DNA of 64,000 nucleotides from Bacteroidales bacterium (GCA_020026355.1 JAHHQP010000007.1:1-64000), one strand, 5' to 3'; counted from the stretch's first letter, positions 1 through 8,579 are shown. Translations and numbers: made by a program. Notes: generated from the sequence alone by a model not told the origin.

Positions 1-48
1 TGCAAAACTATGAAATCTGAAGGTAATTCACAACGACGAGGTCAAGTT

Positions 49-249
49 CTACGAAATCTCTTGCCCTGTAGAAGGCAACTGGATGAACTCTCCACCATGC
101 TGTGGGTGGAGCTTGTCTTCAATTATAAATTTACGTTTCCATTCATAGAACTTCCATTATGGAATATCGAGTTCAGTCAAACGTTCCTTGTAGCTGACAC
201 CATGGTCCTGACAGTGCTGGATGATGTATTGAATTTCTTCTCTAGTCAT
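49..249 (-). pseudogene. Broken IS66-type accessory (TnpA-like) frame
   Basis: Read leftwards from an ATG at 247-249 the frame gives MTREEIQYIIQHCQDHGVSY and continues through KERLTELDIP to an in-frame TAA at codon 31 (157-159). It then stays open through WKFYEWKRKF and GGEFIQLPSTG to a TAG at 49-51. The helix-turn-helix start and the WKFYEWKRK segment resemble the small accessory protein of IS66-family elements in Bacteroidales. One nonsense codon, and no transposase in view, make it a likely decayed remnant; the rest of the element could lie left of the window. Family assignment is from recall of the motif, not a search. Confidence 0.5.
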
Positions 250-268
250 AGTAAAATCCGTTTTACAC

Positions 269-294
269 AAAAATAGCGCAGCTGATGCTGCGCT
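269..294 (-). terminator. Intrinsic terminator downstream of tyrS
   Basis: A perfect 8-bp stem (AGCGCAGC at 275-282 with GCTGCGCT at 287-294, TGAT loop) is followed on the minus strand by five T residues (269-273). It lies about 50 bases beyond the tyrS stop. Confidence 0.65.
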
Positions 295-342
295 ACAATA
301 TGTACTTTATCGGATGCAAAACTACGAAATCTGAAAGTAATT

Positions 343-1644
343 CTAATTCACAGCTCTGACGACCTTGATGATGAAGTAATTCTTCTTTCCTTTCTGGGCG
401 AGGATGTATTTCTCGTCGAGGAAAGACTCTTCGCCGATTTCGGCGTTGATGTCATTGACCTTGTCCTTGTTGATGCTGACACCATTGGCCTGGATCATCT
501 TACGGCACTCGCCCTTTGAAGGGAAGATGCTGGTCTCGGTAGAAAGCAGTTCAATGATGTTGAGCGGGAATTTCTCGGCAGAAACCTCGAAGGTCGGCAC
601 TCCGTCGAATACGGCCAGGAAGGTCTTCTCGTCGAGGGATTTGAGGGCCTCTGAAGTGGCGTTTCCGAAGAGGATGTTGGAGGCGTTCACGGCGTTCTCG
701 TATTCTTTCTCGCCATGGACCATGATGGTCACTTCCTTGGCAAGGAGTTTCTGAAGCTCTCTCATGTGCGGAGCTTCTTCGTGTTTGGCGATGGCTGCCT
801 CGATCTCCTCTTTCTCCAGCATGGTGAAGATCTTGATGTATTTCTTCGCGTCCTCATCGGATACGTTCAGCCAGAACTGGTAGAACTGGTAAGGGGAAGT
901 CCTTTCCGGATCAAGCCAGATGTTGCCTTTCTCGGTCTTTCCGAACTTGCCGCCGTCCGCTTTGGTGATCAGCGGGCAGGTGAGGGCATAAGCCTCTTTC
1001 CCGATGGTTCTTCTGATCAGCTCGGAACCTGTGGTGATGTTGCCCCACTGGTCTGCTCCACCCATCTGGAGGGTACAGCCTTTGTGCTGGTAGAGATAGA
1101 GGAAGTCATAGCCCTGAAGGAGCTGGTAGGTGAATTCGGTGAAGGACATGCCTTCGCGGGATTCGCTGGAAAGTCTCTTCTTCACGGAATCCTTGGCCAT
1201 CATATAGTTTACGGTGATGTGTTTTCCGATGTCGCGGGTGAAGTCAAGGAAAGAGAAGTCTTTCATCCAGTCGTAGTTGTTCACGAGTTCTGCACGGTTT
1301 TCTGCATCGGAGTCGAAGTCCAGGAAGCGGCTGAGCTGCTTCTTGATGCAGGCAACGTTGTGGGCCAAGGTCTCTTCGTCCAGAAGATTTCTTTCCTGTG
1401 ATTTCATGGACGGGTCTCCGATCATTCCGGTAGCACCGCCGACGAGTGCGAACGGTTTGTGTCCGCAGTTCTGGAAGTGTTTCAGGATCATGATGCTGAC
1501 CATGTGTCCGATGTGGAGGCTGTCTGCAGTAGGGTCGATTCCTACGTAGGCTGCAGTAGGGCCTTCCATGAGTTTTTCTTCAGTTCCTGGCATGATATCC
1601 TGGATCATGCCTCTCCATTTGAGTTCCTCTACAAAATTTTTCAT
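343..1644 (-). CDS. tyrS: Tyrosine--tRNA ligase
   Basis: Charges tRNA-Tyr with tyrosine in the cytoplasm. The 433-residue protein has the class I synthetase HIGH signature as LHIGHM near residue 43. A KMSKS-equivalent loop reads KFGKT, which is usual in bacterial TyrS. The tyrosine-binding segment QLLQGYDF is present, and a C-terminal S4-type RNA-binding region ends IIKVVRAVN. Length matches bacterial TyrS (about 420-430). It is transcribed alone, divergent from tpiA, from a TATCTTTG box at 1717-1724, giving a leader of roughly 65 bases. Confidence 0.97.
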   Translation of the reverse strand: MKNFVEELKWRGMIQDIMPGTEEKLMEGPTAAYVGIDPTADSLHIGHMVSIMILKHFQNCGHKPFALVGGATGMIGDPSMKSQERNLLDEETLAHNVACIKKQLSRFLDFDSDAENRAELVNNYDWMKDFSFLDFTRDIGKHITVNYMMAKDSVKKRLSSESREGMSFTEFTYQLLQGYDFLYLYQHKGCTLQMGGADQWGNITTGSELIRRTIGKEAYALTCPLITKADGGKFGKTEKGNIWLDPERTSPYQFYQFWLNVSDEDAKKYIKIFTMLEKEEIEAAIAKHEEAPHMRELQKLLAKEVTIMVHGEKEYENAVNASNILFGNATSEALKSLDEKTFLAVFDGVPTFEVSAEKFPLNIIELLSTETSIFPSKGECRKMIQANGVSINKDKVNDINAEIGEESFLDEKYILAQKGKKNYFIIKVVRAVN

Positions 1645-1716
1645 CGAATGATATTTTTTCTTTTTCTTTTTGTTTCAAAACGGTTGTCGGTGTCTGGACA
1701 TCGGCATACTATCTTA

Positions 1717-1744
1717 CAAAGATAGTCATTATCTTCAGTTGCAA
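1717..1744 (-). promoter_or_regulatory. tyrS promoter
   Basis: On the minus strand TATCTTTG (1717-1724) matches the Bacteroidota -7 consensus TAnnTTTG. A TTG at 1742-1744 lies 17 bases upstream, slightly closer than the usual 19-20. Confidence 0.6.
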
Positions 1745-1790
1745 GTATTTTTGTAGAGATATAATTGCTTTTTTTATTTTCGGTCTGTTC

Positions 1791-1831
1791 TTCTGGTGGG
1801 AGTCGGTCTAAATTTCTGGTGGGAACCGGTC
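1791..1831 (+). promoter_or_regulatory. Paired direct repeats upstream of the tpiA promoter
   Basis: Two 18-base copies of TTCTGGTGGGAnnCGGTC lie at 1791-1808 and 1814-1831, 23 bases apart, differing only at the two n positions. They end about 20 bases before the TAAATTTG box of tpiA, where an activator would bind. No regulator is identified. Confidence 0.45.
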
Positions 1832-1850
1832 GTTATCCCAGAATAATTCG

Positions 1851-1858
1851 TAAATTTG
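1851..1858 (+). promoter_or_regulatory. tpiA promoter (-7 box TAAATTTG)
   Basis: TAAATTTG matches the TAnnTTTG consensus. Transcription would start near 1865 and give an unusually long leader of about 320 bases containing both copies of the 140-bp duplication. No clear -33 TTG is visible; the upstream direct repeats may compensate. Confidence 0.55.
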
Positions 1859-1868
1859 TATGTTATTT

Positions 1869-2185
1869 CGGAGTCAGCGAAATGCCCCTCGGGGCAGATG
1901 GCGGCAGCCATCGGGGGTGAGAGTTTTCTCATTTTCCCGAGCACAGCACCAGGGCAGCAACAAAGAAATAAACATTATTTTCAAGTATAACTTTAATAAA
2001 ACGAAAAGTTATCTTGACGAAGTCAAGTCGCGGAGCGGCCGCTGACGGAGTCAGCGAAATGCCCCTCGGGGCAGATGGCGGCAGCCATCGGGGGTGAGAG
2101 TTTTCTCATTTTCCCGAGCACAGCACCAGGGCAGCAACAAAGAAATAAACATTATTTTCAAGTATAACTTTAATAAAACGAAAAG
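1869..2185 (+). repeat. Exact 140-bp duplication in the tpiA leader
   Basis: Bases 1869-2008 recur base-for-base at 2046-2185, separated by 37 bases. Each copy holds short hairpins (GCCCC/GGGGC, and GATGGC/GCCATC around GGCA). The spacer carries CTTGAC/GTCAAG around GAA and the palindrome GCGGCCGC (2035-2042). The second copy ends three bases before the tpiA ATG at 2189. The sequence has no convincing coding content and is unlike the neighbouring genes. It may be a recent tandem duplication of a structured untranslated leader. Confidence 0.9.
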
Positions 2186-2188
2186 AAA

Positions 2189-2941
2189 ATGAGAAAACAC
2201 ATCGTAGCAGGCAACTGGAAGATGAACACTACAGTTGCAGAAGGCGTAGAACTCGCAAAAGCTGTTGTGGAAAAATCAGCAGAGATTCCAGCTGATGTAA
2301 AACTGATCATCGCTCCACCTCACACTCACCTCTATCCAGTACATGAGGTCGTTGAAGGAACAGGTGTAGGTCTTTCCGCACAGAACTGCGCAGATCACGA
2401 GAAAGGTGCTTTCACCGGCGAGATCGCTGTCAACATGCTGGCAGGCGTAGGTTGCGAGTACACTATCCTCGGCCACTCGGAGAGAAGACAGTATTATGGC
2501 GAGACTGACGAGAAACTCGTCGAGAAAATCCACCTTGCACTCGCAGCAGGTCTTTCTCCTATCTTCTGCGTAGGTGAAAACCTTGAGGAGAGAGAAGCAG
2601 GTCGTCATTTCGATGTTGTGAACGCTCAGGTTAAGAACGTTCTCAATACCCTTACAGCAGAGGAGATGGCCAAGGTCATCGTCGCTTATGAACCGGTATG
2701 GGCTATCGGAACCGGCAAGACTGCATCTGCAGAGCAGGCTCAGGAGATCCACGCTGAGATCCGTAAGACATTGGCTGAGAAATTCGGCGCTCTCGCTGAG
2801 GAAATCACTATCCTCTACGGCGGTAGCTGCAAACCATCCAATGCAAAGGAACTCTTCGCTTGTCCGGATATCGACGGCGGACTGATCGGTGGCGCAGCGC
2901 TCAAAGCTGACGATTTCATCGCAATCGCTCTTTCATTCTAA
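2189..2941 (+). CDS. tpiA: Triose-phosphate isomerase
   Basis: Interconverts dihydroxyacetone phosphate and glyceraldehyde 3-phosphate in glycolysis. The 250-residue protein has the active-site lysine in GNWKMN, the electrophilic histidine in LGHSERR, the catalytic glutamate in AYEPVWAIGTG, and the phosphate-gripping YGGS and GLIGGAAL segments. Length is typical. DHAP made by the rhamnose pathway at 39-44 kb would feed into this step. The leader is exceptionally long and duplicated. Confidence 0.98.
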   Translation: MRKHIVAGNWKMNTTVAEGVELAKAVVEKSAEIPADVKLIIAPPHTHLYPVHEVVEGTGVGLSAQNCADHEKGAFTGEIAVNMLAGVGCEYTILGHSERRQYYGETDEKLVEKIHLALAAGLSPIFCVGENLEEREAGRHFDVVNAQVKNVLNTLTAEEMAKVIVAYEPVWAIGTGKTASAEQAQEIHAEIRKTLAEKFGALAEEITILYGGSCKPSNAKELFACPDIDGGLIGGAALKADDFIAIALSF

Positions 2942-2965
2942 GCTGGAATAAAAGTAGAGTAATGG

Positions 2966-2995
2966 GGGAGCAACCGTTATGGCTGCTCCCTTTTT
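2966..2995 (+). terminator. tpiA intrinsic terminator
   Basis: GGGAGCA (2966-2972) pairs with TGCTCCC (2984-2990), followed by TTTTT. Confidence 0.8.
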
Positions 2996-3043
2996 CATTG
3001 ATCTGGGGTCCGGTCCTTCCGGACTTCATTAAATCTCATTGAC

Positions 3044-4666
3044 ATGAAAAAATCATTGTATATTCTGGCTTTTGCTGTCATTGTCCTGGGTATCGGGGCT
3101 TATGTGATCGGCGGACCGGAGAAAACTGACAAGGAACTCCAGCAGAAGGTGGAGAGCTATGCGACGGTCGAACTTTCTTCACCGTTGTATGAGCAGCTTT
3201 CCGATAATGACAGGCAGATCCTGGATCTTTTCCGCAAGGCCGCGGTCGTGGCGGACAACATTTTCTGGAAACAGACTTTCGGCGACAAGGAGGCTTTCCT
3301 GAAGGGACTCAGGAGCCCGGAAGAGAAGGCTTATGCTGAGATCAATTATGGCCCATGGGACCGTCTGGATTCCAACAGACCGTTCGTTAAGGGCTGGGGA
3401 CCGAAACCGGTCGGCGCCTGCTATTATCCGGCAGACATTACCGCCGAGGAATTCGATGCTTTCCAGGACTCGCTCAAGAACAGTCTCTATACCGTACTCC
3501 GCAGGGATGCTGACGGCCAGCTGAAGACAGTCTGGTATCATGAGGAATACCGGGAAGAGGTTGAAGAAATCTGCAGCTATCTCGAGCAGGCTGCTGAACT
3601 GACAGCTCATGAGGGCTTCCGGAACTATCTGCTTAAACGGGTTGAGGCGCTTCGTACGGATGATTATCTTGAGAGTGATCTGGCCTGGATGGATATGAAA
3701 GGCGCGGACATGGATCTTGTGCTCGGACCGATCGAGGTTTATGATGACGGTCTGAATCAGGCGAAGGCTTCCTATGAGAGCTTCATTCTCCTGAAAGACC
3801 AGGAGAGAAGCGCTGATCTGCAGAAATACATCAGTTTCCTGCCGAAACTTCAGACCATGCTTCCATGCGCTCCGGAGTACAAGACTTTCGTGCCGGGAAC
3901 TTCTTCCGACCTCAATGTCTATGATGTGATCTATTATGCGGGTGACTGCAACGCCGCCAGCAAGACCATCGCGATCAATCTTCCGAACGATGAGCGCGTG
4001 CATGCCTTGAAGGGAACTCGTCGTCTGCAGCTGTACAACACGATGATGGAGAAGTTCGACAATATCGTGAAACCGATCGGTGAACTGCTCATCGTGCCGG
4101 AGCAGCAGCAGTATCTCAAGGCGGATGCCTTCTTCTGGAACGTGACTTTCCATGAGGTCGCTCATGGACTCGGTGTCAAGGAAACCATTAACGGTAAAGG
4201 TTCCGTTGATGAGGCGATGAGGACGGAGCGCAGTACCTGGGAGGAGGCGAAGGCCGATGTCCTCGGACTGTTCATGGTCTGCAACCTGATCGATATGGGT
4301 GAGGTGACGAACATCACCAAGGAGGAAGCCATCACGACCTTCATCGGCGGTTTCGTCCGTTCGATCCGTTTCGGTTTCGCTTCTGCGCATGGTCGCGGCA
4401 ACATGATGTGCTACAACTGGTTCCGTAAGCACGGTGCTTTCGAGCGCACGCCGGAAGGTCAGTACCGCATCGATTATGTGAAGGCTCGCGAGGCCATCGA
4501 CAGCTGGGCGGACAAGATCCTGACCACTCAGGCAACGGGTGATTTCGAGGGAGCGGTCGCTTTCGGAGAGGAAAATGCAAGGCTTACGCCTGAACTGGAG
4601 GAAGATATTGCCCGGGTCAATGGAGCCGGCATTCCGAGGGATATCCGTTTCACTTACGGCTGGTAA
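3044..4666 (+). CDS. M49-like zinc metallopeptidase with an HEXXH motif
   Basis: A 540-residue exported protein with an N-terminal hydrophobic segment (residues 4-24) but no lipobox. The zinc site reads HEVAHG (residues 370-375), and the second motif EEAKAD (400-405) matches the EE(C/S)(R/K)A(D/E) motif of the dipeptidyl peptidase III family (M49). Classical M49 enzymes have the longer HEXXGH; this one has a five-residue HEXXH spacing, as reported for some bacterial members such as the Caldithrix enzyme. It probably removes dipeptides from peptides in the periplasm. A classical M49 paralogue lies at 11461-13473. It stands alone between tpiA and a strong terminator. Family placement is good; substrate is unknown. 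Confidence 0.75.
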   Translation: MKKSLYILAFAVIVLGIGAYVIGGPEKTDKELQQKVESYATVELSSPLYEQLSDNDRQILDLFRKAAVVADNIFWKQTFGDKEAFLKGLRSPEEKAYAEINYGPWDRLDSNRPFVKGWGPKPVGACYYPADITAEEFDAFQDSLKNSLYTVLRRDADGQLKTVWYHEEYREEVEEICSYLEQAAELTAHEGFRNYLLKRVEALRTDDYLESDLAWMDMKGADMDLVLGPIEVYDDGLNQAKASYESFILLKDQERSADLQKYISFLPKLQTMLPCAPEYKTFVPGTSSDLNVYDVIYYAGDCNAASKTIAINLPNDERVHALKGTRRLQLYNTMMEKFDNIVKPIGELLIVPEQQQYLKADAFFWNVTFHEVAHGLGVKETINGKGSVDEAMRTERSTWEEAKADVLGLFMVCNLIDMGEVTNITKEEAITTFIGGFVRSIRFGFASAHGRGNMMCYNWFRKHGAFERTPEGQYRIDYVKAREAIDSWADKILTTQATGDFEGAVAFGEENARLTPELEEDIARVNGAGIPRDIRFTYGW

Positions 4667-4707
4667 GGTTCGAAGGGTTGTCTAACCCTTACGGCTTTGA
4701 AAATGAA

Positions 4708-4746
4708 GAAGGTCTGTTCCTTTTTGGGGGGCAGACCTTCTTTTTA
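4708..4746 (+). terminator. Intrinsic terminator after the M49-like gene
   Basis: GAAGGTCTG (4708-4716) pairs with CAGACCTTC (4732-4740), followed by five T residues. It also lies just beyond the end of the opposing operon at 4761 and may serve both strands. Confidence 0.75.
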
Positions 4747-4760
4747 TGCTTCAGGGCTTT

Positions 4761-5186
4761 TCATTCCATAGGGCCGATGACCAGGCCGATCTCCTTGTGG
4801 TTGCAGTACAGCCAGATCCGGCCGTTCTCGTCGATCTTCACGGTCTCGAAATGGAGGTTTTTCAAACGGTGGATGCCTTCGTTCCGGAACTGGTAATCAA
4901 GCTGACCGGTGACCTTGTTCCCGACAGCAGGTGTCCGGTCCAGTCTCACGTGGAAGAAATCGCTCAGGTCATCTTTCGTGATCCAGAATTCATTGTTCGA
5001 AAAGCCTTTCTGCCAGAGATCCGTGTCGTATTCCATGAGCGGACGGTGCTTGTAGGTAAAGGAAAGTTCCGCTGTGTTTTCCAGCCAGAGCTTTCGTCCT
5101 TCATCGGAAGTGCGGCAGGAGACCGTCAGGTAAAGGAGAGTGACGGTCAGCAGTATCAGTATGAGGTTTCTGTCTTTCATGTGCAT
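4761..5186 (-). CDS. Small lipoprotein of unknown function
   Basis: A 141-residue protein with a strongly hydrophobic N-terminus ending in LTVSC, a probable lipoprotein cleavage site with an unusual Thr at -3. The mature part is polar with several aromatic residues and ends in a segment that looks like beta strands (RIWLYCNHKEIGLVIG). I recognise no family. It starts 10 bases after the M6 protease gene ends and is almost certainly co-transcribed with it. A second in-frame Met at 5178-5180 is an alternative start. A role linked to the protease (inhibitor, chaperone or anchor) is only a guess. Confidence 0.65.
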   Translation of the reverse strand: MHMKDRNLILILLTVTLLYLTVSCRTSDEGRKLWLENTAELSFTYKHRPLMEYDTDLWQKGFSNNEFWITKDDLSDFFHVRLDRTPAVGNKVTGQLDYQFRNEGIHRLKNLHFETVKIDENGRIWLYCNHKEIGLVIGPME

Positions 5187-5196
5187 GGGGGTGGGA

Positions 5197-7338
5197 TCAA
5201 TCTATTTTGATTTCTCTGATGACGGTATCTTTCCGTCCGTTTTTATAGTAGATTTCAGCTTTGAGAGGGCCGGAACGTTCCGGATGGAAACGATGGTCCG
5301 GACCGGTCTTGACCGGGATTCCGTCGAAGGTCCAGTTGACTTTGACTGGAATTTCCGGACTGACGACTTCCAACGGAATACCGCTGCCTTTCTCGAAATG
5401 TCCGTCAGAGTATCTTCCCTGGATCTCTTTCAAAGGGAGGTAGCTCAGCACGGTCGGTTGCAGGGTCTTGAAGTTCATGCTTATGGTTCCTGCATTCTGG
5501 TCCTGGATCACCAGGGTGACGATGTATTTCGTATCCGGCTTCAGGTTTTCCAGGCGTACCGAGAATTTTTCAGGGGCATAAGGCGTGATTTCCAGGTCGG
5601 TGGAAGGATCGTTGCCATGGCCGGGAATACCTCTTTTTATGAGGACCTTGCTGACTTCCTGCCGGGTCTTGAAATCAATGATTGCAGAGGTCATGAACAC
5701 GGCGGTCTTGACTTCGGTCGGGAAAAGTTTGTCCGCGGAAACCGTAGCGTCGAAGCGGATGTTCTTTCCCTCGAGGCGGATGTTCTTCAGGCTGACTCCG
5801 CTTTCTCCTCCATCCCAGAATTTAAGATCGGAGCCGAAGATTGCGGTCTTGCGGTCTTGCGGCCAGAATACGCCTTCTGCTTCCTTTGAAGCTGGGTTGG
5901 CGGCCAGCAGGGCGGCACATTGACGTCTGGGGCGGCAGTTTACTTCATTATAGGTACTCCAGCGCTCTTTGGCGCTGAGTTCCCGCTGGTAGCTGTCGGA
6001 GTATCCTGCAGGACGGTCCGAGCGGTCGATGTGGTAGACAAGCATGCCTTTGCCACCGCAGTGACGGTCCCAACCTTCCGGATATCGGCATTCCAGGAGA
6101 AAATATTCATCCGGGTTATCGGTGCTGATACGGTAACATTGACCTGAAAGATGGATCGGCTCCAGAGTGTAGCTTCCGCTTTCCACGATTTCCACCGGTA
6201 CGGACAGACCGAGCATTTCCCGTTCGACCGCATTGAAATAAGGAGGGCAGTTGCCTTCAGCATTGTGGTTGCCGCCGTCCATCAGAGAGGTCGTGCGCCA
6301 GAAAGCTTCTGCGGTTCCTCCGCTTCTTTCATAGTCGGTGTCATAGAAGTCGGGTAGTCCGAAAGTATGGGTGTATTCGTGGCAGAAGGTGCCGATACCG
6401 GCTAGTTCAGGATGATATTTTCCTGTATTCTTGATCCTGTAGGTCAGTTCCGAGGTGCAGGCATAGCGGTCGATGCGGACATTGTCCAGGACCAGGTCGG
6501 TCTTGGAGTCTCCGCTGTAGATGTAGTAGGCATGAGACCAGATACATTCTTCGGGGTTGATGTTTTCCGCTTCATCGCCTCCGGCGAAGAAGACGAATAC
6601 ATTGTCCACGATGCCATCATGATCGCTGTCATAGCGGCTGAAGTCGATGTGGGGATCGGCCAGTTTGCAGGCGGTCGCGATCATTTCTTCCGGACGTTCA
6701 TCCTGTCCGTTTCTGTTCGCTCCATAGTAGGCTCTGGATTTCGGAAGGGTGACGATCGGGCTGACATCGAAATGGAAATTTGTCTGTCCACCGAACTGTT
6801 CGTCGAAATATTGCGCGGCAGACCCTAAGGCCCCGAAACGGTCATAGTCTTTTTTAGTCAGCATGTCTATGAAATCTTCCCGAGTGTACTGGAAGGGAAC
6901 ATTCTTGTATTCTGCGAGAATCACCAGACCGTAGCGGTCTGTTTCCGGTGTACGGGTGGACTGCAGTCGTGGGGGAACCGGGGATGGCAGACGTCGTGCA
7001 ATCCTTTGCTGGCGGAGCCGGAGGATAAGGTCTTGCGGAATAATACGGCTGCTGGCCAGCAGCGCGTCTGGTGCGGGGTGTCCGACCGGAACATTGGAAT
7101 TTACCAATTCTCCGGCTTCATTGAACCAGGCATAGCAGATCCAGCCGTCCGGACCGGTCAGGACCAGATGGCCGTCTGTGGTGGTCCGGTAATGAAAGAA
7201 AGCGTCGCCGTGACTTTCCAGGAGGATGGTGCTTCCGTCCGGCTGACGGAAACCGAATCTTCTGTCAGCTGGCTTATCTGCGTGTAAAAAGTTCGCAGAA
7301 ATTAGCATAAAGGTGACCATCAGGGAGATAATCTTCAT
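5197..7338 (-). CDS. Secreted M6-family metalloprotease
   Basis: A 713-residue protein with a signal peptide (MKIISLMVTFMLISANFLHA). The zinc motif HEYTHTFGLPD (HEYTH at residues 320-324) is the HEXXHxxGxxD form of the M6 / immune inhibitor A group. The N-terminal part has the usual lead-in (ADRRFGFRQPDG, RYGLVILAEYKNV). The C-terminal part after about residue 500 consists of beta-rich repeats that are probably fibronectin- or Ig-like. It is expected to cut proteins outside the inner membrane. It heads a two-gene unit with the lipoprotein at 4761-5186 and is divergent from the gene at 7389. Confidence 0.85.
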   Translation of the reverse strand: MKIISLMVTFMLISANFLHADKPADRRFGFRQPDGSTILLESHGDAFFHYRTTTDGHLVLTGPDGWICYAWFNEAGELVNSNVPVGHPAPDALLASSRIIPQDLILRLRQQRIARRLPSPVPPRLQSTRTPETDRYGLVILAEYKNVPFQYTREDFIDMLTKKDYDRFGALGSAAQYFDEQFGGQTNFHFDVSPIVTLPKSRAYYGANRNGQDERPEEMIATACKLADPHIDFSRYDSDHDGIVDNVFVFFAGGDEAENINPEECIWSHAYYIYSGDSKTDLVLDNVRIDRYACTSELTYRIKNTGKYHPELAGIGTFCHEYTHTFGLPDFYDTDYERSGGTAEAFWRTTSLMDGGNHNAEGNCPPYFNAVEREMLGLSVPVEIVESGSYTLEPIHLSGQCYRISTDNPDEYFLLECRYPEGWDRHCGGKGMLVYHIDRSDRPAGYSDSYQRELSAKERWSTYNEVNCRPRRQCAALLAANPASKEAEGVFWPQDRKTAIFGSDLKFWDGGESGVSLKNIRLEGKNIRFDATVSADKLFPTEVKTAVFMTSAIIDFKTRQEVSKVLIKRGIPGHGNDPSTDLEITPYAPEKFSVRLENLKPDTKYIVTLVIQDQNAGTISMNFKTLQPTVLSYLPLKEIQGRYSDGHFEKGSGIPLEVVSPEIPVKVNWTFDGIPVKTGPDHRFHPERSGPLKAEIYYKNGRKDTVIREIKID

Positions 7339-7346
7339 AGAATATA

Positions 7347-7354
7347 TATATTTG
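7347..7354 (+). promoter_or_regulatory. Promoter box of the PCMD-protein gene (TATATTTG)
   Basis: TATATTTG matches TAnnTTTG and sits 35 bases upstream of the ATG at 7389. No clear -33 element. Confidence 0.5.
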
Positions 7355-7388
7355 CAGTACGGAATTTACACAAATAAATATATAAAAC

Positions 7389-8375
7389 ATGAAGAAATCA
7401 ATAAAATCAATCTCTTTCATTGTTTTATCACTCCTTTTGTCTGTATCTGTCGCCCATGCGCAATCTGTGGTGGAACAGATCAATTCTTACGGCACTTTCG
7501 ACAAATGGTGCAGCAGAACGGTGCCGGAATCCGGTATCATCGGAGGAGCGGAGAAGACGCTATATGAATTCTATGGTGATTATCAGAGCGAATCCTATGG
7601 CTCCGAGCCGTTTGTAGCTCCCGAGGGTTATCTCTGGAGGACGAACAATGTCGTCGCGAAGATCGTCGGAATAGTGAAGACGAACGTGACCGTTTTCCCG
7701 GAGCCTCGTGGCGCTGGTTTCTGTGCCCGGATAGAGACTCATATGGAAACGGTGAAAGCCATCGGCATCATCAATCTGGATGTCTGCTGCCAGGGTGCTC
7801 TGGTGATCGGGACGCTTCCCGAGCCGATCCGGGATACGAAGAGTCCGATGGCCAAGGTCTTCTATGGCGTTCCTTGCACGGCACGTCCGGAGGCGCTTGT
7901 CTTCGACTGGAAGGCGGAAGTCGGCCATAAGAAGGTCATCGCGACAGGCTTGTCACGAGTGAAATATTCGGATGAGAAGGATTATCCCATTGCGATCGTC
8001 ATTTTGCAGAAAAGATGGGAAGATGAAGACGGGAATGTGCATGCCGAGCGTGTAGGAACAGCTGTCCATACTTTCCGGGAGAACCGTTCTACCTGGATCA
8101 ATGATTACGAGATGAAGATTCATTATGGAGATATTTCCGGTGAACCGTTCTTCGAGTCCTCCATGGCGCTGAACAACGATGAGGAAACTGCTTTCCATAC
8201 CTTGAACAGCAAGGGGAAGAACGTGATGGTTCAGGAAGAGGGCTGGGCAGATGCTGACGAGACACCGAATCACATCATCATCAACTTCCTGTCCAGTTCA
8301 GGTGAGGCGTTCTCCGGTGGTGTAGGCAATACGCTCTGGGTGGACAATGTACGTCTGGTCATGCCTGAGGAGTGA
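7389..8375 (+). CDS. Exported PCMD-domain-like protein
   Basis: A 328-residue protein with a signal peptide cleaved after AHA (MKKSIKSISFIVLSLLLSVS region). The body looks like the putative carbohydrate-metabolism (PCMD) beta-sandwich domain common in Bacteroidales. It has FDKW near the mature N-terminus, LVFDWKAEVGHK in the middle and a final GNTLWVDNVRLV strand, as in lectin-like folds. It is probably a periplasmic or surface carbohydrate-binding protein. It is a single-gene unit ending in a long inverted repeat. Confidence 0.6.
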   Translation: MKKSIKSISFIVLSLLLSVSVAHAQSVVEQINSYGTFDKWCSRTVPESGIIGGAEKTLYEFYGDYQSESYGSEPFVAPEGYLWRTNNVVAKIVGIVKTNVTVFPEPRGAGFCARIETHMETVKAIGIINLDVCCQGALVIGTLPEPIRDTKSPMAKVFYGVPCTARPEALVFDWKAEVGHKKVIATGLSRVKYSDEKDYPIAIVILQKRWEDEDGNVHAERVGTAVHTFRENRSTWINDYEMKIHYGDISGEPFFESSMALNNDEETAFHTLNSKGKNVMVQEEGWADADETPNHIIINFLSSSGEAFSGGVGNTLWVDNVRLVMPEE

Positions 8376-8384
8376 CCGGAACGC

Positions 8385-8432
8385 ATTGAAGGGAACCTTA
8401 GAAACTGCACAGCTTCACCGGCTCCCTTCAAT
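8385..8432 (+). terminator. Inverted repeat after the PCMD-protein gene
   Basis: ATTGAAGGGA (8385-8394) pairs exactly with TCCCTTCAAT (8423-8432) across a 28-base loop. There is no T-run, so it may be an mRNA-end stabiliser rather than a simple terminator. I see nothing else between 8433 and the terminator at 8527. Confidence 0.4.
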
Positions 8433-8526
8433 ATGTACTAAAACCTAAACCTGCTTTATAGATGCAGGGAGTGTCTCGAATGTTGCAGGAAAAATGAAAA
8501 TAATCGTATTTTTCAGCATGATTCAT

Positions 8527-8558
8527 AAAAAAAAGTTCCGGCCAGATGACCGGAACTT
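8527..8558 (-). terminator. Intrinsic terminator of the H1-like gene
   Basis: AAGTTCCGG (8533-8541) pairs with CCGGAACTT (8550-8558). On the minus strand the stem is followed by eight T residues (8527-8534). Confidence 0.85.
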
Positions 8559-8579
8559 TATTATGTTCTGAAATTGGAC

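Larger units (their letters stand above)
1..344. repeat. Imperfect 30-bp direct repeat flanking an IS-like remnant
   Basis: The 30 bases at 1-30 recur at 315-344 with about three mismatches; both begin TGCAAAACTA and share GAAATCTGAA. The right copy runs into the tyrS stop codon. The repeat encloses the broken IS66-type accessory frame and a hairpin. Because the left copy begins at base 1, its full extent is unknown. The repeats are direct, so they are not terminal inverted repeats, and they are too long for an IS66 target duplication. Confidence 0.5.

Noticed and set aside
1860..2045. A 61-residue open frame across the tpiA leader duplication
   Set aside because: It lies in repeat DNA with hairpins, has no protein-like pattern, and half of it is repeated out of context.
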